Assembly (NCBI RefSeq): GCF_947179515.1
Contig: NC_067472.1
Span: forward strand, 173,143,578-173,207,577
Source of the DNA: Apodemus sylvaticus
Lineage: Eukaryota; Chordata; Mammalia; Rodentia; Muridae
Length of the DNA: 64,000 nucleotides
Reading direction: 5' to 3'
Shown here piece after piece: positions 1 to 9,310 of this stretch. Numbering within the stretch: position 1 is the first letter of the stretch; every line of letters starts with the position of its first letter. Below the pieces are notes generated by a model. It was not told the DNA's origin, ran no database searches, and was given only the letters and a program-made list of their open reading frames with translations. A program made the translations under genes and the position numbers.

Positions 1-1028
1 TCAGCCCTAAGTTTGATGATTTCCTGTCTTCTCCTCCTGGGTGAAGTAGCTTCTTTTTGTTCCAGAGCTTTCACGTGTGCCATTAAACTGCTAGCATATG
101 CTCTCTCCCTTTTCTTTTTGGAGGCATTCAGGGCTATTAGTTTTCCTCTTAGCACTGCTTTCATTGTGTGCCAAAGATTTTGGTATGTTGTGCCTTCATT
201 TTCATTAAATTCTAAAAAGTCTCTGATTTCTCTCTTTATTTCTTCTTTGGCCAAGGTGTCATTGAGTAGAGTATTGTTCAGCCTCCATGTGTACGTGGGC
301 TTTCTGTTCTTTCTGTTGCTATTGAAGACCACTCTTATTCCAAAGTGATCTGACAGGAGACATGGGATTAGTTCGATCTTCTTATATTTGTTGAGGTCTG
401 TCTTGTGACCAATTATATGGTCAATTTTGGAGAAGGTACCATGAGGTGCTGAGAAAAAGGTATATTCTTTTGCTTTAGGGTGAAATGTTCTATAAATATC
501 AGTCAAATCCAATTGGTCCAAAGCTTCAATTAGTTTTACTGTGTCCCTGCTTGGTTTCTGTTTTCCTGATCGGTCCATTGAGGATAATGAAGTGTTGAAG
601 TCACCGACAATTCTTGTGTTAGGTGCAATGTTTGCTTTGAGATTTAGTAAAGTTTTGTTTATAAATGAGGGTGCCCTTGCATGTGGCGCATAGATGTACA
701 GAATTGAAATTTCTCCTTGTTGTATTTTTCCTTTGACCAGCAAGAAGTGTCCCTGCATGTCTCTTTTGATGACTTTAGGTTGAAAGTCAATTTTATCCGA
801 TATTAGAATGTCTCCCCCTGCTCGTTTCCCCAGACCATTGGCTTGTAAAATTGTCTTCCAGCCTTTTGCTCTAAGGTAGTTTTTGTCTTTGACACTGAGG
901 TCCTTTATGCAGCAAAATGTAGGGTCCTGTTTCCTTATCCACTCTGTTAGTCTATGTCTTTTTATTGGGTAATTGAGTCCATTGATGTTAAGAGATATTA
1001 AGGAATAGTGATTATTACTTCCTGTCAT
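1..1028 (-). CDS. L1 ORF2 N-terminal part (endonuclease), truncated by window edge
   Basis: ORF2 encodes the L1 endonuclease/reverse transcriptase. The start ATG is at 1026-1028. Reading every codon from there to the left edge I found no stop, giving about 342 open codons that cover the whole apurinic-type endonuclease domain. Compared with the intact copy at 9311 it is 9 nt shorter over the same interval, matching two in-frame losses (6 nt near 902, 3 nt near 33). The catalytic GDFN and SDH motifs are present (the SDH stretch reads as SDHFG). The rest of ORF2 is outside the window, so intactness of the whole protein is unknown. Confidence 0.88.
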   Translation of the reverse strand, partial: MTGSNNHYSLISLNINGLNYPIKRHRLTEWIRKQDPTFCCIKDLSVKDKNYLRAKGWKTILQANGLGKRAGGDILISDKIDFQPKVIKRDMQGHFLLVKGKIQQGEISILYIYAPHARAPSFINKTLLNLKANIAPNTRIVGDFNTSLSSMDRSGKQKPSRDTVKLIEALDQLDLTDIYRTFHPKAKEYTFFSAPHGTFSKIDHIIGHKTDLNKYKKIELIPCLLSDHFGIRVVFNSNRKNRKPTYTWRLNNTLLNDTLAKEEIKREIRDFLEFNENEGTTYQNLWHTMKAVLRGKLIALNASKKKRERAYASSLMAHVKALEQKEATSPRRRRQEIIKLRA

Positions 1029-1128
1029 TTTTGACGTTATTTTTATATTTGAGTGGTTATCTTCTTTTGGGTTTGATGAAAGAAGGTTACTATCATGCTT
1101 TTTCCATGGTGTAGTTTTTCTCTTTGTA

Positions 1129-2311
1129 TTAGAGTTTTCCTCCTATTATTCTTTGTAGAACTGGGTTTATAGAAAGATATTGTGTAAATTTGGTTTTGTC
1201 ATAGAATATCTTGGTTTCTCCATCTATGGTGATTGAGAGTTTTGCTGGGTATAGTAGTTTTGGCTGACATTTGTGTTCTCTTAGAGTCTGCATGAGATCT
1301 ACCCAGGATCTTCTAGCTTTCATAGTCTCAGGTGAAAAGTCTGCTGTGATTCTGATAGGTCTTCCTTTATATGTTACTTGGCCTTTTTCTTTTACTGCCT
1401 TTAATATTCTTTCTTTGTTTAGTACATTTGGGCTTTTGATTATGTGATGGGAGGTATTTCTGCTCAGGACCAGTCTGTTTGGAGTTCTGTAGGCTTCTTG
1501 TATATTCCCGGGCATCACTCTCTTTAAGTTAGGGATGTTTTCTTCAATAATTTTGTTGAAGATATTTGCTGGCTCTTTCAGTTGTAAATCTTCACTCTCA
1601 TCTGTACCTATAATCCTTAGGTTTGGTCTTCTCATTGTGTCCTGGATTTCCTGGATGTTCTGGGATACAAGCTTTTTGAATTTTGTATTTTCTTTGACTC
1701 TTAAGTCAATGGTTTCTATGGTATCTTTGGCACATGAGATTCTTTCATCCATCTCTTGTATTCTGTTGTTAATGTTTGCATCTATGGCCCCTGATTTCTT
1801 CCCAATGTTTTCTATCTCCAAAGTTGTCTCCCTTTGTGATTTCTTAGTTGTTTCTACTTCTGTTTTTAGATCCAGGATGGTTTTGTTCAGTTCCTTCATT
1901 TGTTTGCTTGTGTTTTCCTTTAATTCTTTAAGAGATTTTTGTGTTTCCTCTTTCATGACTTCTGCCATTTGACTCTCTTTCTCCTGCATTTCATTAATTC
2001 TTTTTTGCATTTCTTCTTTATTGGCTTCTATCTCTTGAGTCTTATTCTTCTGAATTTCTTTAAGTGATTTTTTGTGTTTCCATTATACAGGTTTCTAGCA
2101 TATTCATGTTCCCCTGTATTTCTTTAAGAGATTCATTTATGTCCTTTTTGTGTTCTTCTAGCAGCATCATGACCAGTGGTTTTAAATCCAAATCTTGTTC
2201 TTCTGGAGTGTTGGCATATCCAAGACTTGTTGATGTTGGAGAGTTTGGTTCAGATGCTGCCATATTGCCTAGATTTCTGTTATTATTGTTCCTACATTTG
2301 CCCTTTGCCAT
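1129..2311 (-). pseudogene. L1 ORF1, broken by one frameshift
   Basis: ORF1 encodes the RNA-binding trimeric chaperone of the L1 particle. Translation from the ATG at 2309-2311 (MAKGK start typical of rat ORF1) runs to a stop at 2060. The remaining coiled coil, RRM and C-terminal domain continue in another frame from about 2010 to 1129. The break sits in a CAAAAAA run near 2068-2075, where sister copies have one A fewer. A single-base insertion is therefore the simplest explanation. No other stop is seen in the 293-residue C-terminal part. The upstream open frame 2312-2632 is 5'UTR, not protein. Confidence 0.85.
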
Positions 2312-3360
2312 TTTGTTATCTCTGAAGTTAGTTGGTCTTGTCTCTGACTGATGTTTGAGCCTCCTGTGATGCTGTAGGTCTATTTCTGCAACACTGAATG
2401 ACTTGGTTTCCCCTGTCACAGATTTCTGATGTGCTTTCCTCCTCTTGGGTGCCCTTGGAGCCCTAGTGTGCTTTGCCCCAGATTGTGTCTGTGAACCAGG
2501 TGGTGCCTGTGAACCAGTTTGCTCCTTCAGTGAGTGCTTATGGTGTATGCTGCAGGGACCTTTTCTGCAGGACTCAGCAGAGTGCTGATCACTGCTGAGC
2601 AGTCGCTCCCCCAATCGGGTTGGTGCACACAAGGCTAGTCTAGCTGCTCAGGCCCTGAGTCTAGGCAAAAGCCTGGAAGACTTAGACCCAAGCAATGTTC
2701 ACCTCGGGCTATTACTGATAGCTGGTTCTCTCTGGTAGCCAAGATGGTAGCGTGCCTGTGCTCCCTGAAAGTGCCGGGAGAGTCTGCCTGGCTAACAACC
2801 TCCTGGCCGGGTTGGCACACAGATGGCCCACCGGACAGCCCAGGACTTGGGTGCAATCCAATGCCTGTAGGGCTTAGACCCCCGCTATGTTATCCTTGGG
2901 CTATAACTGTTAGCCAGCTTTGCCTGCTAGAACTCTCTGGCATCCCATAGCCAAAATGGCAGCGCACGCTCCAGGACAGACTGCCGGGCAGATAACCTCC
3001 TGGCCTGGTTGGCACACCGATGGCCCCCTGGGTACAGGCCAATGCCTGTCAGGCTTAGACCCCCACCGCAATGTTAGCCTCAGGCTAAGTCTGTGTACCT
3101 CGGGCTGTTGGTTCTCTTTGGTGTCTGAGAGCCAAGATGGTGGAGAGTCTCTCATAACTGACTGGTGGGAGGCAGAGTTCTGATGTGGCTTCAGTGCAAT
3201 GAAAGGTGCTGTAAATCCATAGCTACTTGCAGCCCAGCTGGCCATCGATGGTCAGTGGTAGCAGGCACAGGGCCTGCCAGGACCCTGTCGCCTTGGTTTC
3301 TACTGCTGATAGCCCTTCTGCTGGACATGCTGCCACCACCACCACCGCTGCCACCACCTG
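2312..3360 (-). promoter_or_regulatory. L1 5'UTR / internal promoter region
   Basis: About 1.05 kb of GC-richer sequence upstream of ORF1, homologous to 6775-7991 and 47692-48703. It contains repeated segments with the shared phrase GGCACAC(a/c)GATGGCC (near 2816, 3011) and a related block around 3240, so it carries diverged internal repeats. Promoter function is known for rodent L1 5'UTRs; it is inferred here. Confidence 0.7.
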
Positions 3361-4285
3361 GATTGCAAGCTATTAAAGCCACTCTGGAAATCAGTTTGGC
3401 GGTTCCTCAGAAAATTGGGCATGGCACTACCTGAGGACTCAGCTATACCACTCCTGGGATATACCCAGAAAGTGCTCCAACATGTAATAATGACACATGC
3501 TCCACTATGTTCATAGCAGCCTTATTTATAATAGTCAGAAGCTGTAAAGAACACAAATGTCCCTCAACAGAAGAATGGATACAGAAAAACGTGGTACATT
3601 TACACAATGGAATACTACTCAGCTATTAAAAATAATGAATTCATGAAATTCTTAGGCAAATTGATGGAGGTAGAAAATATCATCCTGAGTGAGGTAACCC
3701 AATCACAAAAGAGCAAATAGGATATGCACTTGCTGATAAGTGGATATTAGTCCAAATGTTCGGAATACTCAAGATACAACTCACAAACCACATGAAGCTC
3801 AAGAAGAAGGAAGACCAAAGTGCGGATACCTTGATCCTTATTGGAAAGTGGATCAAAATGACAATGGCCTCACAACCATCCAGTAGAATAAGCATAGGAT
3901 CCCCAATGGAGCAGCTAGAGAAAGGACCCAAGAAGTCGAAGAGGTTTGCAGCTCTGCAGGAGGAACAATAATATGTACCAACCTGTACTCCCAGAACACC
4001 CAGGGACTAAACCACCAACCAAAGAGTACATATGGAGGGACCTATGGCTCCAGCTACATATGTAACTCAACATGACCATTTCAGGTATCAGTGAGAGGAG
4101 AGGGCATTGGTCCTGTGAAGGCTCAATACCCCAGAATAGGGGAATTCAAGTCAGGAAACTGGGTGGGAGCAGTGAGCAGGGGGAGAGGGAATGTAATAGG
4201 TAGCTTTCAAAGGGTTAACAAGAAAAGGTGATACCATTAAAATGTAAATACAGCAAATATTTAATAAAAAAGAAAAAGATAAAAC
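3361..4285 (+). mobile_element. Older L1 3' end (ORF2 C-terminus and 3'UTR)
   Basis: Plus-strand match to the end of ORF2 (from the region encoding the Trp-rich PLWKS segment), followed by a degenerate 3'UTR and an A-rich end near 4250-4285. The 3'UTR lacks the long G-run tract of the young copies and is clearly diverged, so it is not the 3' part of the element at 1-3360. It lies directly downstream of V2R pseudogene exon 3 (minus strand), where exons 4-6 might be expected. Confidence 0.85.
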
Positions 4286-4302
4286 ACAGTAATGGTTATT
4301 AC

Positions 4303-5103
4303 CTGCCGGGGGGAATACTATCTCTTCTGTATTGGCATATGGTTGGGTCTATGTTTGTTGAAGATTCATCTCATGGAGACTATAAGCCACAGAATGCACA
4401 ACATTGTATATACTGTAGCTTTCTTTACTCATGGCTGGGTCAAAAAGATGTCTGGGAAGTAAATCCAAAGAAGAATTGGGTTGGAAGTTCTCCAAAAATT
4501 GATAATCAAACTTAGGAAATGAGCACTTGAAAAACAAGAACCAAAACGTAGGAAGATAATTGTCCTCTGGATATTTTTAGGGATTAACTGTTTGGACAAA
4601 ATTTATAAACTCAACTATCTCTTCGTGGTGGTGTGAAAAAATGAGACTCCCATGAAATGACTCAACCATAAAATAATCAGAATGTCTATCAACATCCCAT
4701 GAAGAATTTAAGACCCAGACTTTCCATGTCACTAACAATTGTGCAATATGTCTCATTAAACCTTGTGCAGAAATAATATCTCTGTAAACAATTATCACAT
4801 TTGCTGATGATTCCTCAGTCTTTTCCATATTTTTCCATAATACATTGGAAATCGCATTCCGTGTGCCAGAGATCATTTTCAAAAAGGCTATGCAGATGCC
4901 ATGGCTCTCCATATTTTCTCTTAAGTCTGATAGAATTTGAGTCCCTCTGTGGTCATCTGGGAGGATCAGACCAACCCAGGACCAACTGAAATGAAGCAAC
5001 AAAAGAACTATGGCAAGTGATAGAGATGTGTCTTTGGGGGCCATCTGATAGAATTAAACTGACCTCGGTCATTCAAGATAGAATCAAAAGGTCCAAAAGT
5101 GAC
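4303..5103 (-). pseudogene. V2R pseudogene exon 3 (extracellular ligand-binding domain)
   Basis: Homologous to exon 3 of type-2 vomeronasal receptors, encoding the second half of the Venus-flytrap domain. Acceptor TTTTCAG sits at 5104-5110 and donor CAG|GTAATA at 4303-4301, giving 801 bp. Recognisable segments are TFGPFDS, MAPKDTSL, SWSWVGLILPDDHRGTQIL, ESFHGSLIFSHHHEE, FVQTVNP, KYPEDNYLP and LPRHLFDPAM. Three lesions are seen: a one-base deletion near 5050 (59 nt instead of a multiple of three before MAPKD), TAA at 4577-4579 after FVQTVNP where Tyr is usual, and TAG at 4349-4351. Splice sites remain good, so decay is by coding lesions. Confidence 0.92.
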
Positions 5104-5425
5104 CTGAAAAGATAACAAAATACATTGATAACAGACACAATCCCAGTAGAAAACAGATGGAAACAGTCAAGATGAAGATGGACCCGTCCTCTAAACTCAT
5201 TAAATTTTTTTCTACAAAAATTGCTGACAGGTCTCTAGTTCCAATAATGTAGCTTCTCTTACCCACCTATCCTTTCATTATAAGTAATGTAAATATGGAT
5301 CTAATATAAAATGTCTTCATACTTTCCTTTCATAGGTGAGTAACTCCAGTGCTCTTATTTTAAATTTACAGATACCTGTAATGTCAACGAAAGATACCTG
5401 TCTCCTACTTCCCAAAATATCTTTC

Positions 5426-5601
5426 CTGAGGTATTTTGTAGAGTTGGAGCAGTGTTCCCAAATAGACAGATGCTGACCATGATGGTCCTGTGAGTACAGC
5501 AGGTGACTTTCTCTTGTGTCCACAGTCACAGTTAGAAAGGGGATTGATTATCCCTGTACATCAAAGAAAGGCACTATAAAGAATATTCTTTTCAGTATAT
5601 G

Positions 5602-5660
<59 letters not shown>

Positions 5661-5759
5661 TATCCAACAGTTATATTGGGTAGAAGATGAGGGTTTCTGT
5701 TGATCTCCTCAATGGCAAACATAAGAGCCAGAACAAACTCATAGTTCTTCAATTTGTAT
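5426..5759 (-). pseudogene. V2R pseudogene exon 2 with coding microsatellite
   Basis: Encodes the family signature KLKNYEFVLALMFAIEEINR, then NPHLLPN, and after the repeat SPYTEKNILYSAFL, KSPAVLTG and GTLLQLYKIPQ. It starts after the acceptor TGCAG at 5764-5760. An in-frame (AT)27 tract (5605-5658) puts a run of Ile-Tyr between GYD and SPYTEK. A nonsense TGA lies at 5561-5563, where receptors have Trp. The expected donor after CTCAG (5430-5426) reads GAAAGA instead of GTAAGA, so the splice site is also lost. Phase to exon 3 is otherwise correct, supporting one gene. Confidence 0.9.
5605..5658. repeat. (AT)27 microsatellite inside V2R exon 2
   Basis: 54 bp of uninterrupted AT. It occupies the site of a short GATATATAT-like native coding stretch in V2R exon 2 and keeps the reading frame (18 extra codons of Ile/Tyr). 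Confidence 0.97.
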
Positions 5760-6540
5760 CTGCACAAATTTCACAAAATTACACAGGAGGAAGCCATAGA
5801 CCACACAACTATTTAGTACAGTGATTTTATAATGTAAATGCCAATGATTCTATGAAATCATTATTACAGTATTTTCTCAGGAATGACTGGTAGTAGAATG
5901 GATATTTTAAGCAGATGAGGTTAGTAATATCTTATAGTCATCAAGTTATGGTCTATGGAACTCTAATTTATGATCATATTGCCTTACTTATCTTTCATGT
6001 ATGCAAAAAAAATTTAAAAACTGCCCATCAATGAGGAATTATGTTTTGAAAAACATTAGAACTCTTGTTGATTGGATCTCACCCTTTGGGTCTCTACAAT
6101 TATGAAAGAATTATGTATTTTGATCCAATAACCCACTTTTCTGTGTGAATATCCACCTTAAAACTTAGTACAAAATTAATTCAAATAATATATTTCCACA
6201 GGTGTTATTTCTATGTATTTTTAATAGGGTGGTATGGAATACACTATGTAAAACTTCCTGATATGGAACTAATGAAGGTCTTCCTGCCTCTGCCTCTCAA
6301 TTAACTAGATTAATTTATGTGAAACCAGGCCCAAATTTATTTTCTCTTTGTGAGTATTTATGAGTTATGTGAATTCACTTATATAGGTATGAGGTTTTGT
6401 TTGGGTATAAGTCCATCAGTTTTATGAACTATGATTGCAAGGCAGCGAAGGATAACCAGGAACAGTCCTGAATATCCACATTATTTTATATGGAGTCTCT
6501 TAATCATTTGTTTAATTATTGATTAACTGACTAATTTATT
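5760..6540. other. V2R pseudogene intron 1, left part; no gene seen
   Basis: AT-rich non-coding sequence on the exon 2 side of intron 1. I see no conserved reading frame or recognisable repeat before the B1 fragment at 6541. Confidence 0.6.
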
Positions 6541-6600
6541 TGATTGATTGAGGCAGAGTCTGACCATGTTGCCTTAGCTGGCCTAGAAAACACTCTCTAA
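6541..6600 (-). mobile_element. B1 SINE fragment
   Basis: About 60 bp resembling the complement of the B1 3' half (GAGGCAGAGTCTGACCATG, then TTGCC and AGCTGGCCTAGAA). It is short and diverged. Confidence 0.6.
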
Positions 6601-6758
6601 ACAAATTTGTCCTTAAAATCAATAAGAATTTTTACATCTCCTTCCCCAGTGCTGAAGAGAAGAGAGAATACCATGCCAACTGACTTCACAATTCCTTTAT
6701 TGTTTTCAGCACATACACCTCTCATTTAAGCCAGTAAACTTGCAGTGAGTATACTCAT

Positions 6759-6774
6759 AAAATTGTTAGATTAC
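6759..6774. repeat. Left target-site duplication of the full-length L1
   Basis: AAAATTGTTAGATTAC immediately precedes the GC-rich 5' end of the L1. The identical 16-mer occurs at 15769-15784 directly after an A-run. The AAAA start fits the L1 endonuclease preference (TT|AAAA). Confidence 0.85.
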
Positions 6775-6779
6775 CCCCG

Positions 6780-6816
<37 letters not shown>

Positions 6817-7991
6817 GTAGCAGTGGCTGCTCCAGCTGAAGGACCATCAGCGGTGGAACCAAGGCGACACAGGGTCCAGTTAGGCCCTGCGCCCACGACC
6901 ACTGACCTTCGCTGACCAGCCAGGCGGCAAGCAACTGCGGTTCTGCGGAGCCTTTCGCTGCACGGAAGACACTTCAGAACTCGGCTTCCCGCCAGTCAGG
7001 AGAGACTCACCTCCATCTTGATCCCGGGCTCCAGAGATCGGTCAGACTGAGGTACACAAACATAATCCTAGGCCCAACACCGCAGGGGTCTGAGCCAGAC
7101 GGGCGTTGGCCTGCACCCAGGCCCTGGGCTGTTCGATTGGCCATCGGGGCGCCAACCCAGCCAGGAGTATTTTTTTTGCCCCGGCCGGCGCACCCGCCGC
7201 CATTTTGCCTACAGGAGCCAGAGTGCTCGGGAGGGCAGAGACTGCTAACAAGCGTAGCCTGAGGCTAACAAAACGGGGGTCTAGGCCCCAAAAGGCACAG
7301 GACTGACCCCAAGAACTGGGCGGCTTGGTGGGCCATCTGTGTGTCAACCCGCCCAGGAGGTTATTAGCACAACAGACTCTCCCAGTGCTTTCGGGAAGCG
7401 CGGACGCGCACGCCCGCCATCCGGGTCACCTGGCAGACCCAAATAACAGTCATAGCCCTAGGGGAACTTTGCTCGGACATTGGCCTCCCAGGTGTTTGCC
7501 TGGACTCAGGGCCCTGGCGACAAGGCTAACCTAGTGTGCACCAGCCCGGTTGGGGAAATCGACTGCCCAGCGGAGTGAGCGGAGCACAGGGGAGGTCACA
7601 GCAACATTCACCTTCGGAGCTCCCTGGGGGTGCACACGGGTTCCACCTGGTCCACAGACACAATCTGGGGCAAGGCCTCAGGCAGAAGCCCCCAGCTCAA
7701 CTCTCTCCGCTTCAGATCAGCCTGGGTGGCCGCCACATCTCCAGGTCCCTCAAGAGGCTAGTGGGGGCTTCCGGGCGGCCAGCTGGGAGAAGTCGGTGTG
7801 CTCCAATAAATCCTGCGGGCCCCAGCGGGAGCCTTCAGGTGCCTGCTTCGGGATCTGAACAGCCTGGACAACAGCACCCTGTCTACAGGCAGTGCAGAGT
7901 GTAAGCTGTGCACCAGAGGCCAACGGGGAAGGGGCAGCTTGCACTGGTGAGTCCAGCACTGACAAGACCAAGTAACACCAGTGAAAGCTAG
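6775..7991 (+). promoter_or_regulatory. L1 5'UTR with (GGC)n start
   Basis: Begins with CCCCCGGG and an uninterrupted GGC run (about 6781-6814), followed by GC-rich sequence up to the ORF1 ATG. Family knowledge says this region is an internal promoter. Open frames inside it (for example 7325-7904) have no family support and are treated as UTR. Confidence 0.8.
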
Positions 7992-9251
7992 ATGGCAAAA
8001 GGCAAACACAGGAACGTCACTAACAGAAATCAAGGCAATATGGTAACATCTGAACCAAATTCTCCTCTACCAGCAAGTCCTGGATACCCCATCACACCAG
8101 TAAAACAAGATTTGGATTTAAAATCACTGGTCATGATGCTGGTACAGGAACACATGAAGGACATTCAGGAGAAAGTGGATCAAAAGTTAGAAGCCCTTGC
8201 AAGGGAAACACAAAAATCATTGAAAGAAATCCAGGAGAATACAAAAGCCAACAAGGAGGAAATGCAAAAAACACTTAAAGAAATACAGGAGAACTTTGGT
8301 CAACAGGCTGAGGTCATGAAAGACGAAACACAAAAATCTCTTAAAGAAATACAGGAGAACTTTGGTCAACAGGCTGAGCTCATGAAAGAAAAAACACAAA
8401 AATCTCTTAAAGAATTACAGGAAAGCACAAACAAGCAAGTGAAGGAGCTAAGCAAAACCATCCAGGATCTAAAAACAGAAGTAGAAACAACTAAGAAAAC
8501 TCAAAAGGAGACAACTTTGGAGATAGAAAGCCTTGGGAAGAAATCAGGGGACAGAGATGCAAATATCAACAACAGAATACAAGAAATAGAAGAAAGAATC
8601 TCAGATGCTGAAGATTCCATAGAAACCATGGACTCAACAGTTAAAGAAAATGCAAAATTCAAAAACCTTGTAACCCAAAATATCCAGGAAATCCAGGACA
8701 CAATGAGAAGACCAAACCTAAGGATTATAGGCATAGATGAGAGTGAAGATTTACAACTTAAAGGGCCAGCAAATATCTTCAATAAAATTATGGAAGAAAA
8801 CTTCCCTAACCTAAAGAGAGAGATGCCCATGAATATACAAGAAGCCTACAGAACTCCAAACAGACTGGACCAGAACAGAAATACTTCCCGTCACATAATA
8901 ATCAAAACACCAAATGTTCTAAACAAAGAAAGAATATTAAAGGCAGTAAGAGAAAAAGGCCAAGTAACATATAAAGGAAGACCTATCAGAATCACAGCAG
9001 ACTTTTCACCTGAGACTATGAAGGCTAGAAGGTCCTGGGCAGATCTCATGCAGACTCTAAGAGAACACAAATGCCAACCAAAACTACTATATCCAGCAAA
9101 ACTCTCAATCACCATAGATGGAGAAACTAAGATATTTCACGACAAAACCAAGTTCACCCAATATCTATCCAAAAACCCAGCCCTAAAAAGGATAATAGGA
9201 GGACAACACCAATACAAGGAGGGAAACTTCACCCTGAAAAAAGCAAGATAG
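7992..9251 (+). CDS. L1 ORF1 protein (RNA-binding chaperone), intact
   Basis: 419 codons from MAKGK to KKAR-stop. The N-terminus is basic, followed by a long coiled coil (about residues 45-185) built from repeats of the TQKSLKEIQEN type, then an RRM-like core (RPNLRIIGIDES, about 235-330) and the C-terminal domain (REKGQVTYKGRPIRITADFS, about 320-400). Two neighbouring 66-bp units (same phrase at 8277 and 8343) encode two nearly identical 22-residue blocks with ENFGQQAE. This falls in the length-polymorphic coiled-coil zone known for rodent ORF1. The protein forms trimers that coat L1 RNA. No stop or frameshift is seen. Confidence 0.95.
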   Translation: MAKGKHRNVTNRNQGNMVTSEPNSPLPASPGYPITPVKQDLDLKSLVMMLVQEHMKDIQEKVDQKLEALARETQKSLKEIQENTKANKEEMQKTLKEIQENFGQQAEVMKDETQKSLKEIQENFGQQAELMKEKTQKSLKELQESTNKQVKELSKTIQDLKTEVETTKKTQKETTLEIESLGKKSGDRDANINNRIQEIEERISDAEDSIETMDSTVKENAKFKNLVTQNIQEIQDTMRRPNLRIIGIDESEDLQLKGPANIFNKIMEENFPNLKREMPMNIQEAYRTPNRLDQNRNTSRHIIIKTPNVLNKERILKAVREKGQVTYKGRPIRITADFSPETMKARRSWADLMQTLREHKCQPKLLYPAKLSITIDGETKIFHDKTKFTQYLSKNPALKRIIGGQHQYKEGNFTLKKAR

Positions 9252-9310
9252 TAACCTTTCATCAAACCCAAAAGAAGTTAAGCAATCAAATTTAAAAAAA
9301 AACGTCAAAA

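Larger units (their letters stand above)
1..3360 (-). mobile_element. Young rat-type L1, 5' half, running off the left edge
   Basis: Read on the minus strand this is an L1 in canonical order: GC-rich 5'UTR (2312-3360), ORF1 (1129-2311), then the start of ORF2 (1028 to the window edge). The 5' end is marked by a CCACCACC-rich stretch near 3330-3360, the complement of the GGC/GGT-rich 5' start also seen in the full-length copy at 6775. The element abuts, and seems to have inserted into, an older plus-strand L1 tail beginning near 3361. Its 3' end and TSD lie outside the window, so insertion age and full length cannot be judged. Confidence 0.93.

Noticed and set aside
1..4285. Single twin-primed L1 made of the minus 5' half and the plus 3' tail
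   Set aside because: The plus tail is much more diverged and of an older 3'UTR type than the minus 5' half, so insertion of a young L1 into an old one fits better.
7042..7904. Open frames on both strands in the L1 5'UTR as extra proteins
   Set aside because: GC-rich UTR gives long chance frames; the sister 5'UTRs at 2312-3360 and 47692-48703 do not preserve them.
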